NCBI GenBank assembly: GCA_001931875.2
Contig: MSJH02000681.1
Coordinates: forward strand, 1 to 32,854
Direction: 5' to 3'
Length of the DNA stretch: 32,854 nt
Source: Byssochlamys sp. IMV 00236
Taxonomy: Eukaryota > Ascomycota > Eurotiomycetes > Eurotiales > Thermoascaceae
In this document: positions 22,790 through 32,548 of the stretch, piece by piece
How positions within the stretch are numbered: the stretch's first letter is position 1
How the letters are laid out: every line of letters begins with the position of its first letter
Notes under the pieces: generated by a model
Database searches by the model: none
The model's input: the letters and a program-made list of their open reading frames with translations, nothing else
What the model was told of the DNA's origin: nothing
Position numbers and translations under genes: made by a program

Positions 22790-22850
22790 GAATAGGCTAA
22801 GCTCTTAGAGTAGGCTAAGCTCAGCCCCGGCTAGGCCAAGGTATATGCCT
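22790..22850 (-). repeat. Right terminal inverted repeat of M
   Basis: Reverse-complement partner of 16017-16078, ending gtatatgcct before the TSD. It is less mutated than the left end: the left tagcttagcttag reads ccttggcctag here. It includes the full core agccccggcta and two copies of taggctaagctc. Confidence 0.85.
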
Positions 22851-22859
22851 AAATTAGCA
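22851..22859. repeat. TSD of transposon M, right copy (aaattagca)
   Basis: Exact nine-base match to 16008-16016. Confidence 0.8.
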
Positions 22860-24600
22860 AATAATAAAAAATATAAGGGCTATATTAAATTAAAATTATT
22901 AAATAATAAAATATTTTATAAGTTAAAATAATATAGCATAAAATAATATAGCTTAAAATAATAGCTAACTTAGCTATTAATAGTAGTAATATTAATATTA
23001 ATAGTAATAGTATTAATAATAATAAGATTAATAATAGTAATTAGTTTAAAACTAAACTTTTAGCTATAATTCTTTAATAAACCTAAATATTAAATTTACT
23101 TTAAAGATATTAATAAGTATTATAATTAATAGTGCGCTATAGAAGTAAGTAAAGCTAAGATATTTTTACCTTAATTTAAGTAATAAAGACTATATTAAGA
23201 TAAGTCTTATTATAATAATAAGAAGCTATACTTATTATAAAAATATCTATATTTTTATTAATTAAATCTATAATTTAGCTATAATAAAAGAAGAACTTAT
23301 TATATAAAGCTATATTTAAGTATTATTATATAGTTTAGCCTTATAGTAATATATAGCTAAGCTGTCTAAATATAATTATAAAGTACTATATATATATTCT
23401 ATTAAAGAAGGTTAAATCTTATAATTTATAAAATATTTTAAGATTAATACTATAGCTGCTATAAAATAGCTTAAATCTTTATATTATACTATATAGAATA
23501 TTATAGCTAGCTAAACTTCTTAAGAGTTTATCTAGTAAGTATTATATTTATTATATACTATAAGAATAAAGAAAATATATAGTTAACTATTAGCTATATA
23601 AAATAGATTTTCTCTATTTTTTAAGCGTAATATATAAGTACTATAGGAGAATACTATAGTATTTAAATTTATTAAAATAATTAAAGAAGCTTATATAGTA
23701 TAGTAAGAATAAGTAAATAAGAATTAATACTATTATTAGCAATATAACTATAATAATATTTAAACCTTTTCTTATTATTCTCTTTTTTTATTAAATTTCT
23801 TAAGGTAAAACTAAGGTAATATTAATAATACTAACTAGACTAGAGGTAAAGCCTTATAATAGTTTATATAGACTAGAAATTAAGGCTATAACTATTCTAA
23901 CTATATAAATATAATACTCTATTAATAGAACTAATTTAATATATAAATATAATAATATTAGACTTAAAATCTAGGCTAACCCCTAATATAACTATACTAG
24001 TTCCTATAATATAATAACTAGAACTAGTAATATTAAGCGCTAAACTAATATAGAAATAATAATTAAGGCCTTTATCTTCTAGTATAGCCTTAAGCTATAG
24101 CTTATTTAAGTGCTAAAATAAGTTAAGCTATAAAAAACTATAGTTAATAAGGTTATAATATACTTAGCTTAGAAATATATAATATAGTATCTCTTAATTA
24201 AACCCTAGATTTAATTAACTTCTTTAAAGAATATAATAATTATTATTATTAAAATAGTTATTAAAATAAATATAATAATTCTTAATATATAAACTATAAT
24301 AAAGATAATTATAATACTTATATTAATTATACTATATTATAGATTACTTCTCTATTTAAATACTAGCTATATTAGGCAGTCTTTTAATTAAATAATAAGC
24401 TCTATAATTATCTATATAATACTAATTATTATTAAAAATTAATATTATATTCCTTTATTATTAAAGCCTTTAATATTATATTATTTAATATTATATTACT
24501 AGTTATTATATATATAGCTATAGCTATACTATAACTTATTATTATTAAGTCCTTAGTTAAATAAGCTTTTTCTAAATATATTTTTTACAGATAGTATTAT
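22860..24600 (+). pseudogene. Gag region relic of B, part 2 (downstream of M)
   Basis: Continuation of the gag region of B after transposon M, homologous in patches to A from about 11960 to 13800 (for example aagctaagatatttttaccttaat-like blocks in both, at 12217 and 23154). It includes short low-complexity AT repeats: three units of about 16 bp near 22923-22965 and an aat/agt-rich stretch at 22978-23045. Stops are dense and no CCHC knuckle was readable. Confidence 0.55.
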
Positions 24601-24651
24601 ATTATAGTAAAAATATATATTATTAGTAGTATTAAAGTAGAGTTAATTTAT

Positions 24652-24705
24652 TTAAATTTAAGTTACTCTATAATAATAATTAATAAGATATTTCTTAAAT
24701 AAGTT
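24652..24705 (+). pseudogene. Gypsy protease relic in B
   Basis: Plus strand reads L-N-L-S-Y-S, an Ile run, then NKIFLK and a stop. It aligns codon for codon with the A protease block at 13856. The active-site D-S-G is changed to N-L-S by transitions. Confidence 0.6.
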
Positions 24706-25689
24706 ATACTATAAGTAAAAATCTATTATATATTTAAAATAAAGATTAATAAGATAAGACTTATAATATATAACTTATTAGCCTATATTTAATTTACCTT
24801 AAATTATTTAGCTATTCTTAATTTTAAGCTAGTAATACTTTAGCTTAAAATTAAAGCTTACTTAATTAATTATCTTAAAATAAACCTTTTACTTAAAGTT
24901 AATATAATAAGTTATTATAATATATTAATATACCTTATTACTTTAGCCTATATTACTATTAAGAATATCTATATTTTATTAAAGATTATTATAAAGCTAA
25001 ATTATAGTTTACTGCAATTAATTTATTTTATATATAAGATAGTAATACTGCTAAATAGTTCTATATATATCTTAATATACTTTAAAAGATATCTTGCAGA
25101 AGATTATAATTATCTCTTTAAGTCTAATTATTAAAAAATAAGTCTATATACTTATTTAATAAATACTAACTTTATCTTTATTTAGGTAATTAATACTATA
25201 AATAAGGAATAAGCTATTTTATAAAAAATGCGCTTAAGTCTAGTTAATAAATATAAAGAGACTAATATATTTTATATTAACCTAATTATAATACTACTAG
25301 TATAGTTAATATTATTATCCTTTAATAAAGCTAAGAGACTAGCTACTTAAAGTAATAATTTAAGCCTTAAGAGAAAACTTAATATTAGTATTATTATTTA
25401 TAGGCCCTTAAATATTATTAATAAGCTTAAAAAAATAATTAAAGCTTATAATATTTAATTAAACTATAGATTTATTAATATTCTCTTAGATTAATAAATA
25501 ATAATCTTATTAAAGAAAGATTAAGAATTAAATATTCTTAAGTATATTAAGATTTACTCTCTTAGCCTTAAGAACTATAAAATTATTAATTAAACCTTTA
25601 ATAAGCTATATTACTAGGGCAAGATAAAATATACTACTAATTATACGCTAAATAAATATTTTATATTTATTATTTAGCGTAATATTAAG

Positions 25690-26210
25690 TATAATAAAAT
25701 AATAATCTATAAAAGTAAAGTAGTTATAGATATTTATAGGCTAAACTATATTATTAAACTTAATATTTACCCTCTTTTACTATAAGAGAAGATTATTATA
25801 CTTATAGTAGAAAAATACTTTATTTTAATATTTAATGCAGTCTTCTTCTAATATAAATAGTATATCTAATATAATTATAGGAATTACCTTTTAGTTATAT
25901 TCTATAGAGAATAAAAGATTTTTAATATTGCTATTATAGGCTTTTATAATATATTAATATATATTTAGTACTAGATAAATTATTACCTATATACTTTTTA
26001 TAAATTTATAAGAATATATATTAATAATATTATAATTACCTTTAATATAATTAATAATTATTATATATATCTTTATAAGGTCTTTAAGAAAATATAAGAA
26101 TTAAATATTAGGCTTAACCTTAAGAAGTCTTTTATAGAATTTCTTTCTATATAATTATTAAGTTACTATATTAACTTATTAAAAATAAATACTATTAATA
26201 AAAAGGTAAA
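25690..26210 (+). pseudogene. Gypsy reverse transcriptase relic in B
   Basis: Plus-strand fragments follow the Ty3/gypsy order. DIYRLNYIIKLNIYPLLL near 25726-25780 corresponds to the family block DYRxLNxxTxxNxYPLP. The catalytic Y-L/I-D-D appears as Y-I-N-N at 26016-26027. After it come VFKKI and ELNIRLNLKKSF, and then FLSI-stop-LLSYY, matching the VFxxL...xxLxLxxxKSFxGFPSxxLLG stretch of fungal gypsy elements. Stop codons replace Gln. It would have copied the element RNA; both catalytic Asp codons shown are now Asn. B' carries the homologous segment at 32549-32854. Confidence 0.85.
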
Positions 26211-26879
26211 GGCTATAGTTAATATTCTATTTCCTTATATAGCTTAAGCCTTAAAGTTATATCTTAGCTTAATAAGTTAATAAGATAGCTTAGGCAATAT
26301 ATCTCTTAATATACTAGGATTATATAGCTGCTTTAAGATTAGAAGATAATACTTCTTAATAAAGCCCTTATAAAAGATAAAGTATAATAAAGTTTTATAA
26401 AGAATATAATTCTAGCTATATCTTTATAAGCTAAGATAAATATTTATAATATTATTTAAAAGTACTTTAATAATCTATTCTTTTTTATATATTATAACTT
26501 AAAGTATTAGCTTTACTTTAATATTAATATTAATATCTCTAGCTTTAATATTATACTATATTACCTTTATAGCAATATTAAGACTTAATTAAATAATTAT
26601 TATCTTTCTATAGTTTATAAATCTCTTAAAGCTATATTTAATTAATTAAAAGTTTAGCTAATTATATTCTTTTTAAAATAGCTTAATATAGCTAAAAAGA
26701 GATATTAGCTAATAGAAATAAAGGTAGTATATTTAATATAAGTATTATATAAGATATATTATATTATTAAAACCTATTAAATATTATTAATTATTTTTAT
26801 AGACTATAGCGCTATAATTATAATTATTAAGCAAATATCTCTTTAATTAATATTAGCAGATTAAATTAACTTATACCTT

Positions 26880-26985
26880 ATCTTAGTATTATAATATATA
26901 TAGAGATTTAACCTTATACTTATATATAAGCTAGGATATAATAATATTATTGCCGATATACTATTATATCTTAAATTACCCTTTA
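26880..26985 (+). pseudogene. Gypsy RNase H C-terminal relic in B
   Basis: Reads RFNLILIYKLGYNNIIADI and then LLYLKLP, matching the end of gypsy RNase H where H...Y..G..N..AADxLSR is usual. Ala-Asp is retained at GCC GAT. The homologous blocks are at 30480-30560 in A and about 9722-9800 (minus) in B'. Confidence 0.75.
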
Positions 26986-27324
26986 TTAAGCTAAATACTC
27001 TTATATTAAAAGATATTAAATACTATTTAATTATTATATTTCTTAGGACTATATATATTAATAATACTAAGAATAAGCTATAATATAATATAACTCTTAT
27101 TAAGTTATTAAAGAAGTTTAAGACTTAATTAAAAGATAGCTATAAAATTAATTCTTATTAATCTAAGGTTTTTACTATATTATAAGATAATATAAACTTT
27201 ATATATCTTTCTTTTATAATTTATAATAAACTCTTTTATATAATTAATATTAATAATATATAATATTAATAATATATAATATCTCTATATATTATAGTTA
27301 GTCCTTAAGAATATTCTTAAAATA

Positions 27325-27650
27325 GCTTATAATAATATAAGATACCTTAAATATTACTAGATAATTATTAATATTTATAATTTTATAATCTATAGACTTA
27401 TAAAGTAAGTTAAAATATATATTAAGCATTACTATTTATACTAAATAAACTAAATATATTATTATATACTTTATAATAGCTATTAACTTATTCTTATATT
27501 AAATATCTCTTTTTATATAATTATTATAGACTTTATTATAGAATTACTAAATATAGAACTATATAATTAAATCTTAACTATTATTTATAAATTTATAAAG
27601 CAAATTATATTTATACTAGAGTAAAATATATAAATAGCTAAAGATTAGGC
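27325..27650 (+). pseudogene. Gypsy integrase relic in B (zinc domain and core)
   Basis: The HHCC zinc domain is visible from 27325. AYNNIRYLKYY stands for AHDxxxHxGxxxT with His mutated to Tyr, and about 75 bases later HYYLY-stop-IN stands for the C-x-x-C-Q-x-N end, with both Cys changed to Tyr. The catalytic core follows, where the first Asp survives as GAC at 27529-27531 in the block IDFIIELL, then IIYKFIK for the VDRFxK motif with Asp to Tyr-like changes. Integrase inserts the cDNA into the genome. Confidence 0.8.
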
Positions 27651-28740
27651 ATTAATATTATTTAAATAACTTTAGATTAATAATTAAGATATTTTATTAA
27701 TAATTTTATTAAATCGCAATTTAAAGTTTCTATTAGAATTATAGAAAGGCCTATTTAAGTATTTTAATACTAAATTACTTTATTTAATAGTATATTACCT
27801 ATAGACTAATAAATAGTTAGAGTAAATTAATTAAATAGCTAAGATTACCTTATAATACTATTTAGCTGCTTTAAAAAATATTATAGCTTAGCCTAAAATA
27901 CTACTATTAATATAATTAATATTAAATTTTAGCCTATTATTTATTATAATAAGATCTCTATATAACTTAATATATAATATTTAATTAAGTAATACTATAA
28001 ACCTCTATAATAGGGAAATTTAAGACTTTACCTTATAACTTAATATATATAAAGTACTTTGCTTAGCTATTATAAATACTAAGCGCGCTTATAATAAGAA
28101 TTATTAGCTAATCTATTTTATCCCTAATAATAAGGTTTTATTAAAGTTATACTATAGATATAATATTTTTAATATAGCTATTCTTAGAAAAAAATTATTA
28201 ATATAATATATAGAACCGCTTATAGTTAAGCAGAAGATTAAATATCTTATATATTAGCTAAATATCTTAGCTTATTAAAAATACTATAATATCTTCTCTA
28301 TTACTTATCTAGAGTTATATTATATAGATAATTCTTTTAAATAGTCTATACTCTTTAATAATATTCTGCTATTATATATTAATATAAAGAATATTAGTAT
28401 TAGTTATTATAAGATTAAAATATTACTTAATTATTATATCTAGCAAGTCTAAGATAAAACTATTATTAAATATTTAATCTGCTAAAAGAAATATAGTATT
28501 TATTATAATATATAATATTATCTTAAAAACTTAGCTAATACTTAAAAATTTATCTAAGAGTATAACTAGTATCTTAAACTACTAATTAAACTATAGAAAT
28601 ATAGGTAACCTTATAAATAATATTAGTTGCTATAAACTAAGTATAGAAGGAGATAAATTATAAAAATATCTAACTATATCTTATACTATATCTATATATA
28701 TATTTCTATATTTTATTATTAAAGACGATAATATTTTTCT
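27651..28740 (+). pseudogene. Integrase C-terminal region of B (unresolved)
   Basis: Remainder of Pol between the integrase core and the polypurine tract. It is homologous to B' at about 2698-3800 in inverted orientation. The E of the DDE triad and any chromodomain or GPY/F module could not be identified because of stop density. Confidence 0.5.
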
Positions 28741-28754
28741 TAAAGGAAATATAT
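28741..28754 (+). other. Polypurine tract of B (putative)
   Basis: The purine-rich taaaggaaatatat lies directly before the 3' LTR, where the plus-strand primer belongs. The inverted B' copy has the same context. Confidence 0.5.
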
Positions 28755-28928
28755 TAATATAGATATAGGTATATAATACTACCTTAGTATTACTTATTTA
28801 CTTACTTACTACTTTAATAAAGTATAAAGATATAAAGTGCGGGAGCCTTAGGCTAATAACTTAGCTATATAGTTACTTCCTTATATAGCTAATAGAAGGA
28901 TAACTTCTTTATCCTCTATATTATAATA
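28755..28928 (+). repeat. 3' LTR of gypsy element B
   Basis: Partner of 14562-14735. It keeps an unmutated island gtgcggga (28837-28844) where the 5' copy reads atatagaa, so in this stretch the 5' LTR was hit harder than the 3' LTR. Confidence 0.9.
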
Positions 28929-28933
28929 TAATC
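28929..28933. repeat. TSD of element B, right copy (taatc)
   Basis: Exact match to 14557-14561. Confidence 0.88.
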
Positions 28934-29129
28934 TATACCTTAAATAAAAGCTTAATAATAGTATTATTATTTATAGTATCTTTAATATTACTTACTAGCT
29001 TAAATAAGTTATAATATTATATAATATATAGTTAAATTAAGGCTTAATTAATATTTCTCCTAATTAATAGCTAATAATCCCCTTAAAGTAAGAATAAGAA
29101 TTTAGTATCTTAAAGTATATTAAAGTTTA

Positions 29130-29800
29130 CTTTCTAGGCTTAAAAGACCGCGAAGTAATAGACTAAATATTTAATAAATTACATAAATAAAGCTATATAA
29201 AATATATAATAACCTATATATCTAATAGATACTCTATCTTTATTATTTAGCATAATATAGAGTATAATAAGGCTATTATTTATAAAGAGAGAGTAATAAT
29301 AAATATCTATAGGCTTAACTATATTATTAAACCTAATGCTTATTTTATCTCTTTATAAGAGGAAATCCTTATATTAATAGCTAGTAAGCTATATATTTTA
29401 ATATTTAATGCTATATCCTTTTAATACTAATAGTATATCTATTAAAACTATAAGAATAAGCTTTCTATAGTATTTTATCGCAGATAAGAGATTTTTAATA
29501 TTATAATAATAGGCTTTTATAATATATTAGCCTATATATAGTATTAAATAGATTATTACCTATAGCTCTTTTATAATTTTATAAGAATATATATTAATAA
29601 TATTATTATAGTATTAAAAATATTTAACTAATATTATAAGTACTTATATTAAGTCTTTAAGAAGATAAAAGAATTAAATATTAGGCTTAGCTTAAAAAAA
29701 TCCTTTATAGGCTTTTCCTTAATATAACTTCTTAGCTATTATATAAATTTATTAAGTATAATATTTACTAATAAAAAAATTAAAGTAATAATTAATATTT
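29130..29800 (+). pseudogene. Gypsy reverse transcriptase relic in A
   Basis: The plus strand shows NIYRLNYIIKPNAYFISL near 29308-29360 (family DxRxLNxxTxPxxYPLP). Next is an AYI-stop-Y-stop-IDYY segment for the AYxQRQxD block just before the catalytic site. The catalytic box follows as Y-I-N-N at about 29591-29602 (YIDD), then VFKKIKELNIRLSLKKSF and IGFSLI-stop-LLSYY. It is homologous throughout to B at 25690-26210. Gln codons have become stops and both catalytic Asp are Asn. This part of A lies beyond the insertion of B. Confidence 0.85.
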
Positions 29801-30479
29801 CTTTTCTTAAAATAGCTTAGACCTTAAAGATTTACCTTAAACTAACTAGCTAGTTTCGATAATATATCTTAATATATATAAAAATTATTAATTCTCTCTA
29901 GAAATAGTAAATTATACTATTAAAGATAGCCCTAATTAAAAATAAACTAAGGGAAAGCTATATTAAGAAAGCTCTGCTTAAAATACTAATAAAAGCAGAA
30001 CTTAATATATTTAAGATAATTTATACTTATTTCTAATTATTATTCTTCTTAATTTATTATAATACTATATATTAACTTTACTATAATATTAATGCTAGCG
30101 CGTCTAGCTTTAAGATTATAATATATTATCTATAAGATAAAACTAAAATAATATTAGATAATTACTATTTTTTAATAATATATTTAAATATAAAAGCTAT
30201 ATTTAATAGGCTTTATATTTAGCTAATAATATTTCTGTCTAAATAGCTTAACCTAGCTAAAAAATAATATTAGCTAATTAAGATAAAAATAGCCTGCTTA
30301 ATATAAGTACTATAAAAAATATATTATATAATAAAAGTAGTAAAAAAACTACTAGTTATTTTTATAAATTATAGTATAATAATTATAATATAATAATTAT
30401 AATAGTTAAATAAATATTCTTAAAATTAATATTTACTAATAGAATAAACCTCTACTTTATCTTTATATTGCAATATATC

Positions 30480-30560
30480 TAGAGATTTAAACTTATACTA
30501 ATATATAAGCTTAGCTATATAAATATTATAGCAGATATATTATCTTATTTTAAATCGCCT
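30480..30560 (+). pseudogene. Gypsy RNase H C-terminal relic in A
   Basis: Reads RFKLILIYKLSYINIIADI and then LSYFKSP, close to the family ending N.AADALSR. It aligns with B at 26908-26985. Confidence 0.75.
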
Positions 30561-30904
30561 ATAATTAACCTAAATGCCTTAATACTTAAAGATATTAACT
30601 ACTATTATAGTATATATTATAGTATAATAATAAATATAAAGAATCTAGAATTATATTAGTAAACTCTAGTTAATATTAGTAATATATTTAAAGCTTAAAT
30701 TATTATAAGATATAAATCTAATTTATAATAAGCTAAGATTATTACTATAATTAGATTAAATACTAAATTAAAAAGTAATACTATAGAGTTATTATATATA
30801 ATAAGGAATAATTTACTATACTTTATTAATAAGTATATAGATTAATAGCGTCTATATATTCTCTAAAGTTTACTTAATAATATATTTAAAATTATATATT
30901 ATAA

Positions 30905-31180
30905 TGCGGGCTATTTAAAATATAAATATACTATTATATACTTAAATAATTTATCTATTTATTAGTATTTTAAGATACTGTATTATTATATTTAATACTA
31001 TAAAGCTTATCTTTTTAACTGCTTATAATATTATAAGCTATATAGCTTTCTATAGCCTATTATAATATTATTAATCTTATTTTATATAATAATTATTAAC
31101 TTTATCTTAAGCCTATTAAGAAGTAATAAATTTAATTATATTATATCTATTATTTATAAGTTTATAAAGAGAGTAATTTT
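30905..31180 (+). pseudogene. Gypsy integrase relic in A (zinc domain and core)
   Basis: AGYLKYKYTI at 30905 corresponds to the AGHxGxxKT zinc-domain start with His to Tyr, followed by YQYFK-like and Y-x-x-Y residues where Cys pairs are expected (before 31010). The core block INFILSLLRSNKF at about 31095-31133 corresponds to the DFIxxLPxS segment, with the first catalytic Asp changed to Asn (AAC at 31098-31100); IIYKFIK follows. In B the same Asp codon is still GAC. Confidence 0.78.
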
Positions 31181-32363
31181 TATCTTAGAAAATATAGTTT
31201 AAATAGCTATAGTATAGGCTAATATTCTTATTACTTACTTATAATTAGAAGATTAAGGTATTCTATATATTATTATCTCTAATAGAGATTATAAGTTTAT
31301 ATTAAAAATATAGAATATTATATTTTAATAACTTAGGTATAACTTAATATTTTCTATTTTATATTATCTGCAAATAAATAAATAGTTTAAAAGAATTAAC
31401 TAGATTATTAAGTATATACTTTAATATTATCTTATAATATTAAATAATATTATAGCTTAGCTATATATTTTATTATAGCTTTAAGAGGTATTAAACTTAA
31501 TTCTAAATACTTTTATTAAGTCTTTATCTTATAAGCTATCTTTTAAAGTTAAGCTTAATATTTTTATATTACTTATAGCTATACTACTATAAAGCTAAGA
31601 CTTTATTTATTATATTAATATATAAAAGGTAGTAATAATAATAATAATAGATATAAAATATTAATATAATAGTCTTTATACTTTAATTTACTTTATACTA
31701 AATAATTAAATTCTTTTATAGTATATTATAAGTATAACCTTCTATTTATAGCTATATTAAGACTTAAACTATTAATATAATATACTAGCTCTTTTATAAT
31801 AATATAGAGAGTAAAATAATTAGCTTATAAACTTAAACTCCTGCTTTATTAATATATTTACCTAGTATTTTCTATTGCTTATTTAAAGCTATAGCCTAGT
31901 TAAAATTTATTTAAACGCCCTATTATAATAGAGATACTAAATAAACTTAAGTTTATTAATAAAGAAAAATAGTAATACTTTAAGATTAAATAATTAATTA
32001 ATTAATATCGTACTAGGCGCAGTTAAGGTTTACTTACTCTAGAGTATTTAATATATTAGAAGAACTATAGTCTAGAGTATAATATCTAATATTTAAGATA
32101 TAAGCTATTTCTTAAAGTATCTGAATTATTTATAAAATATAATGCTTAATATCTATTATAGCTAAATAATTCTATTAAATTATCTTTAATACTAATACTA
32201 TAGCGTAAGCTTAAATATTTTAAAAAGAAGCTAATTATAGATATAGTAATAGTTCTTAAACTATAATATAAGAGTAAACTAAGAAAGAGTAAGAATATAT
32301 AAGCTTTAAGAATATATAAGCTTATTTATATTTATATAATATTAATAAGGATAATAATATTTT
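31181..32363 (+). pseudogene. Integrase C-terminal region of A (unresolved)
   Basis: Last part of Pol before the polypurine tract and 3' LTR of A. It contains scattered readable pieces but no motif I can name; stops are dense. It is expected to hold the rest of the integrase core and C-terminal domain by position. Confidence 0.45.
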
Positions 32364-32379
32364 TTAAAGGGGGAGAATT
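32364..32379 (+). other. Polypurine tract of A
   Basis: The sequence ttaaagggggagaatt sits directly before the 3' LTR. It is the longest G-rich purine run in this AT-rich window and has no CpA site to be mutated on either strand. It is the expected plus-strand primer. Confidence 0.75.
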
Positions 32380-32543
32380 TATTATAAAATAGAGTATAGC
32401 TAGAGAGCTATTTTATAAAGGGGTATAGAGGTATTAAGTAGTAGTATCTTATATTATCTTAAGCTTAGCTAGTATTTAGTATATTTCTCTAATAGGAGAG
32501 GAGAATTTAAGCTTCTTTTCTCTTACTATATTATTCTATACTA
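32380..32543 (+). repeat. 3' LTR of gypsy element A
   Basis: Partner of 10476-10639, same length, differences all transitions. It contains the shared blocks gaatttaagcttcttttctc and the ggtattaagtag region. Confidence 0.88.
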
Positions 32544-32548
32544 CTTTA
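32544..32548. repeat. TSD of element A, right copy (cttta)
   Basis: Exact match to 10471-10475. The next base resumes the B' sequence. Confidence 0.85.

Larger units (their letters stand above)
16017..22850. mobile_element. DNA transposon M with terminal inverted repeats (6.8 kb, unassigned family)
   Basis: A 6.83-kb element bounded by imperfect inverted repeats of about 60 bases and a 9-bp target-site duplication, inserted in the gag region of gypsy element B. It has no LTRs and no gypsy or copia motifs. Its interior carries a 147-bp tandem array, a 48-bp repeat, about 30 copies of a palindromic 14-bp motif and the only open frame over 60 codons in the window. The 9-bp duplication and long inverted repeats would suit a Mutator-like element; 8-bp families (hAT, Plavaka) fit less well. 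No transposase DDE motif could be read, so the superfamily is open. It is the youngest insertion by nesting, yet is also RIP-mutated. Confidence 0.8.
14562..28928 (+). mobile_element. Gypsy element B (plus strand), split by transposon M
   Basis: A Ty3/gypsy element with 174-bp LTRs and a perfect 5-bp TSD, inserted in element A. Without transposon M (16017-22850) it is about 7.5 kb. Domains in order are gag (two parts flanking M), protease, reverse transcriptase, RNase H and integrase. It is the same family as B', the inverted and older copy that makes up level 2 of the nest, so this family transposed at two different times in the history of the locus. Confidence 0.9.
10476..32543 (+). mobile_element. 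Gypsy element A (plus strand), split by element B
   Basis: A Ty3/gypsy retrotransposon with 164-bp LTRs at 10476-10639 and 32380-32543 and a perfect 5-bp TSD. Its own sequence is 10476-14561 plus 28934-32543, about 7.7 kb, a normal length for the superfamily. The domain order gag, protease, reverse transcriptase, RNase H, integrase is the gypsy order. Element B is inserted between protease and reverse transcriptase. A and B are related but distinct families: their LTRs do not align overall, whereas their gag-pol sequences do. Confidence 0.88.

Noticed and set aside
16221..22850. CRISPR-like array from the recurring palindromic motif
   Set aside because: Spacing is irregular, the motif is short and variable, and the host is a fungus.
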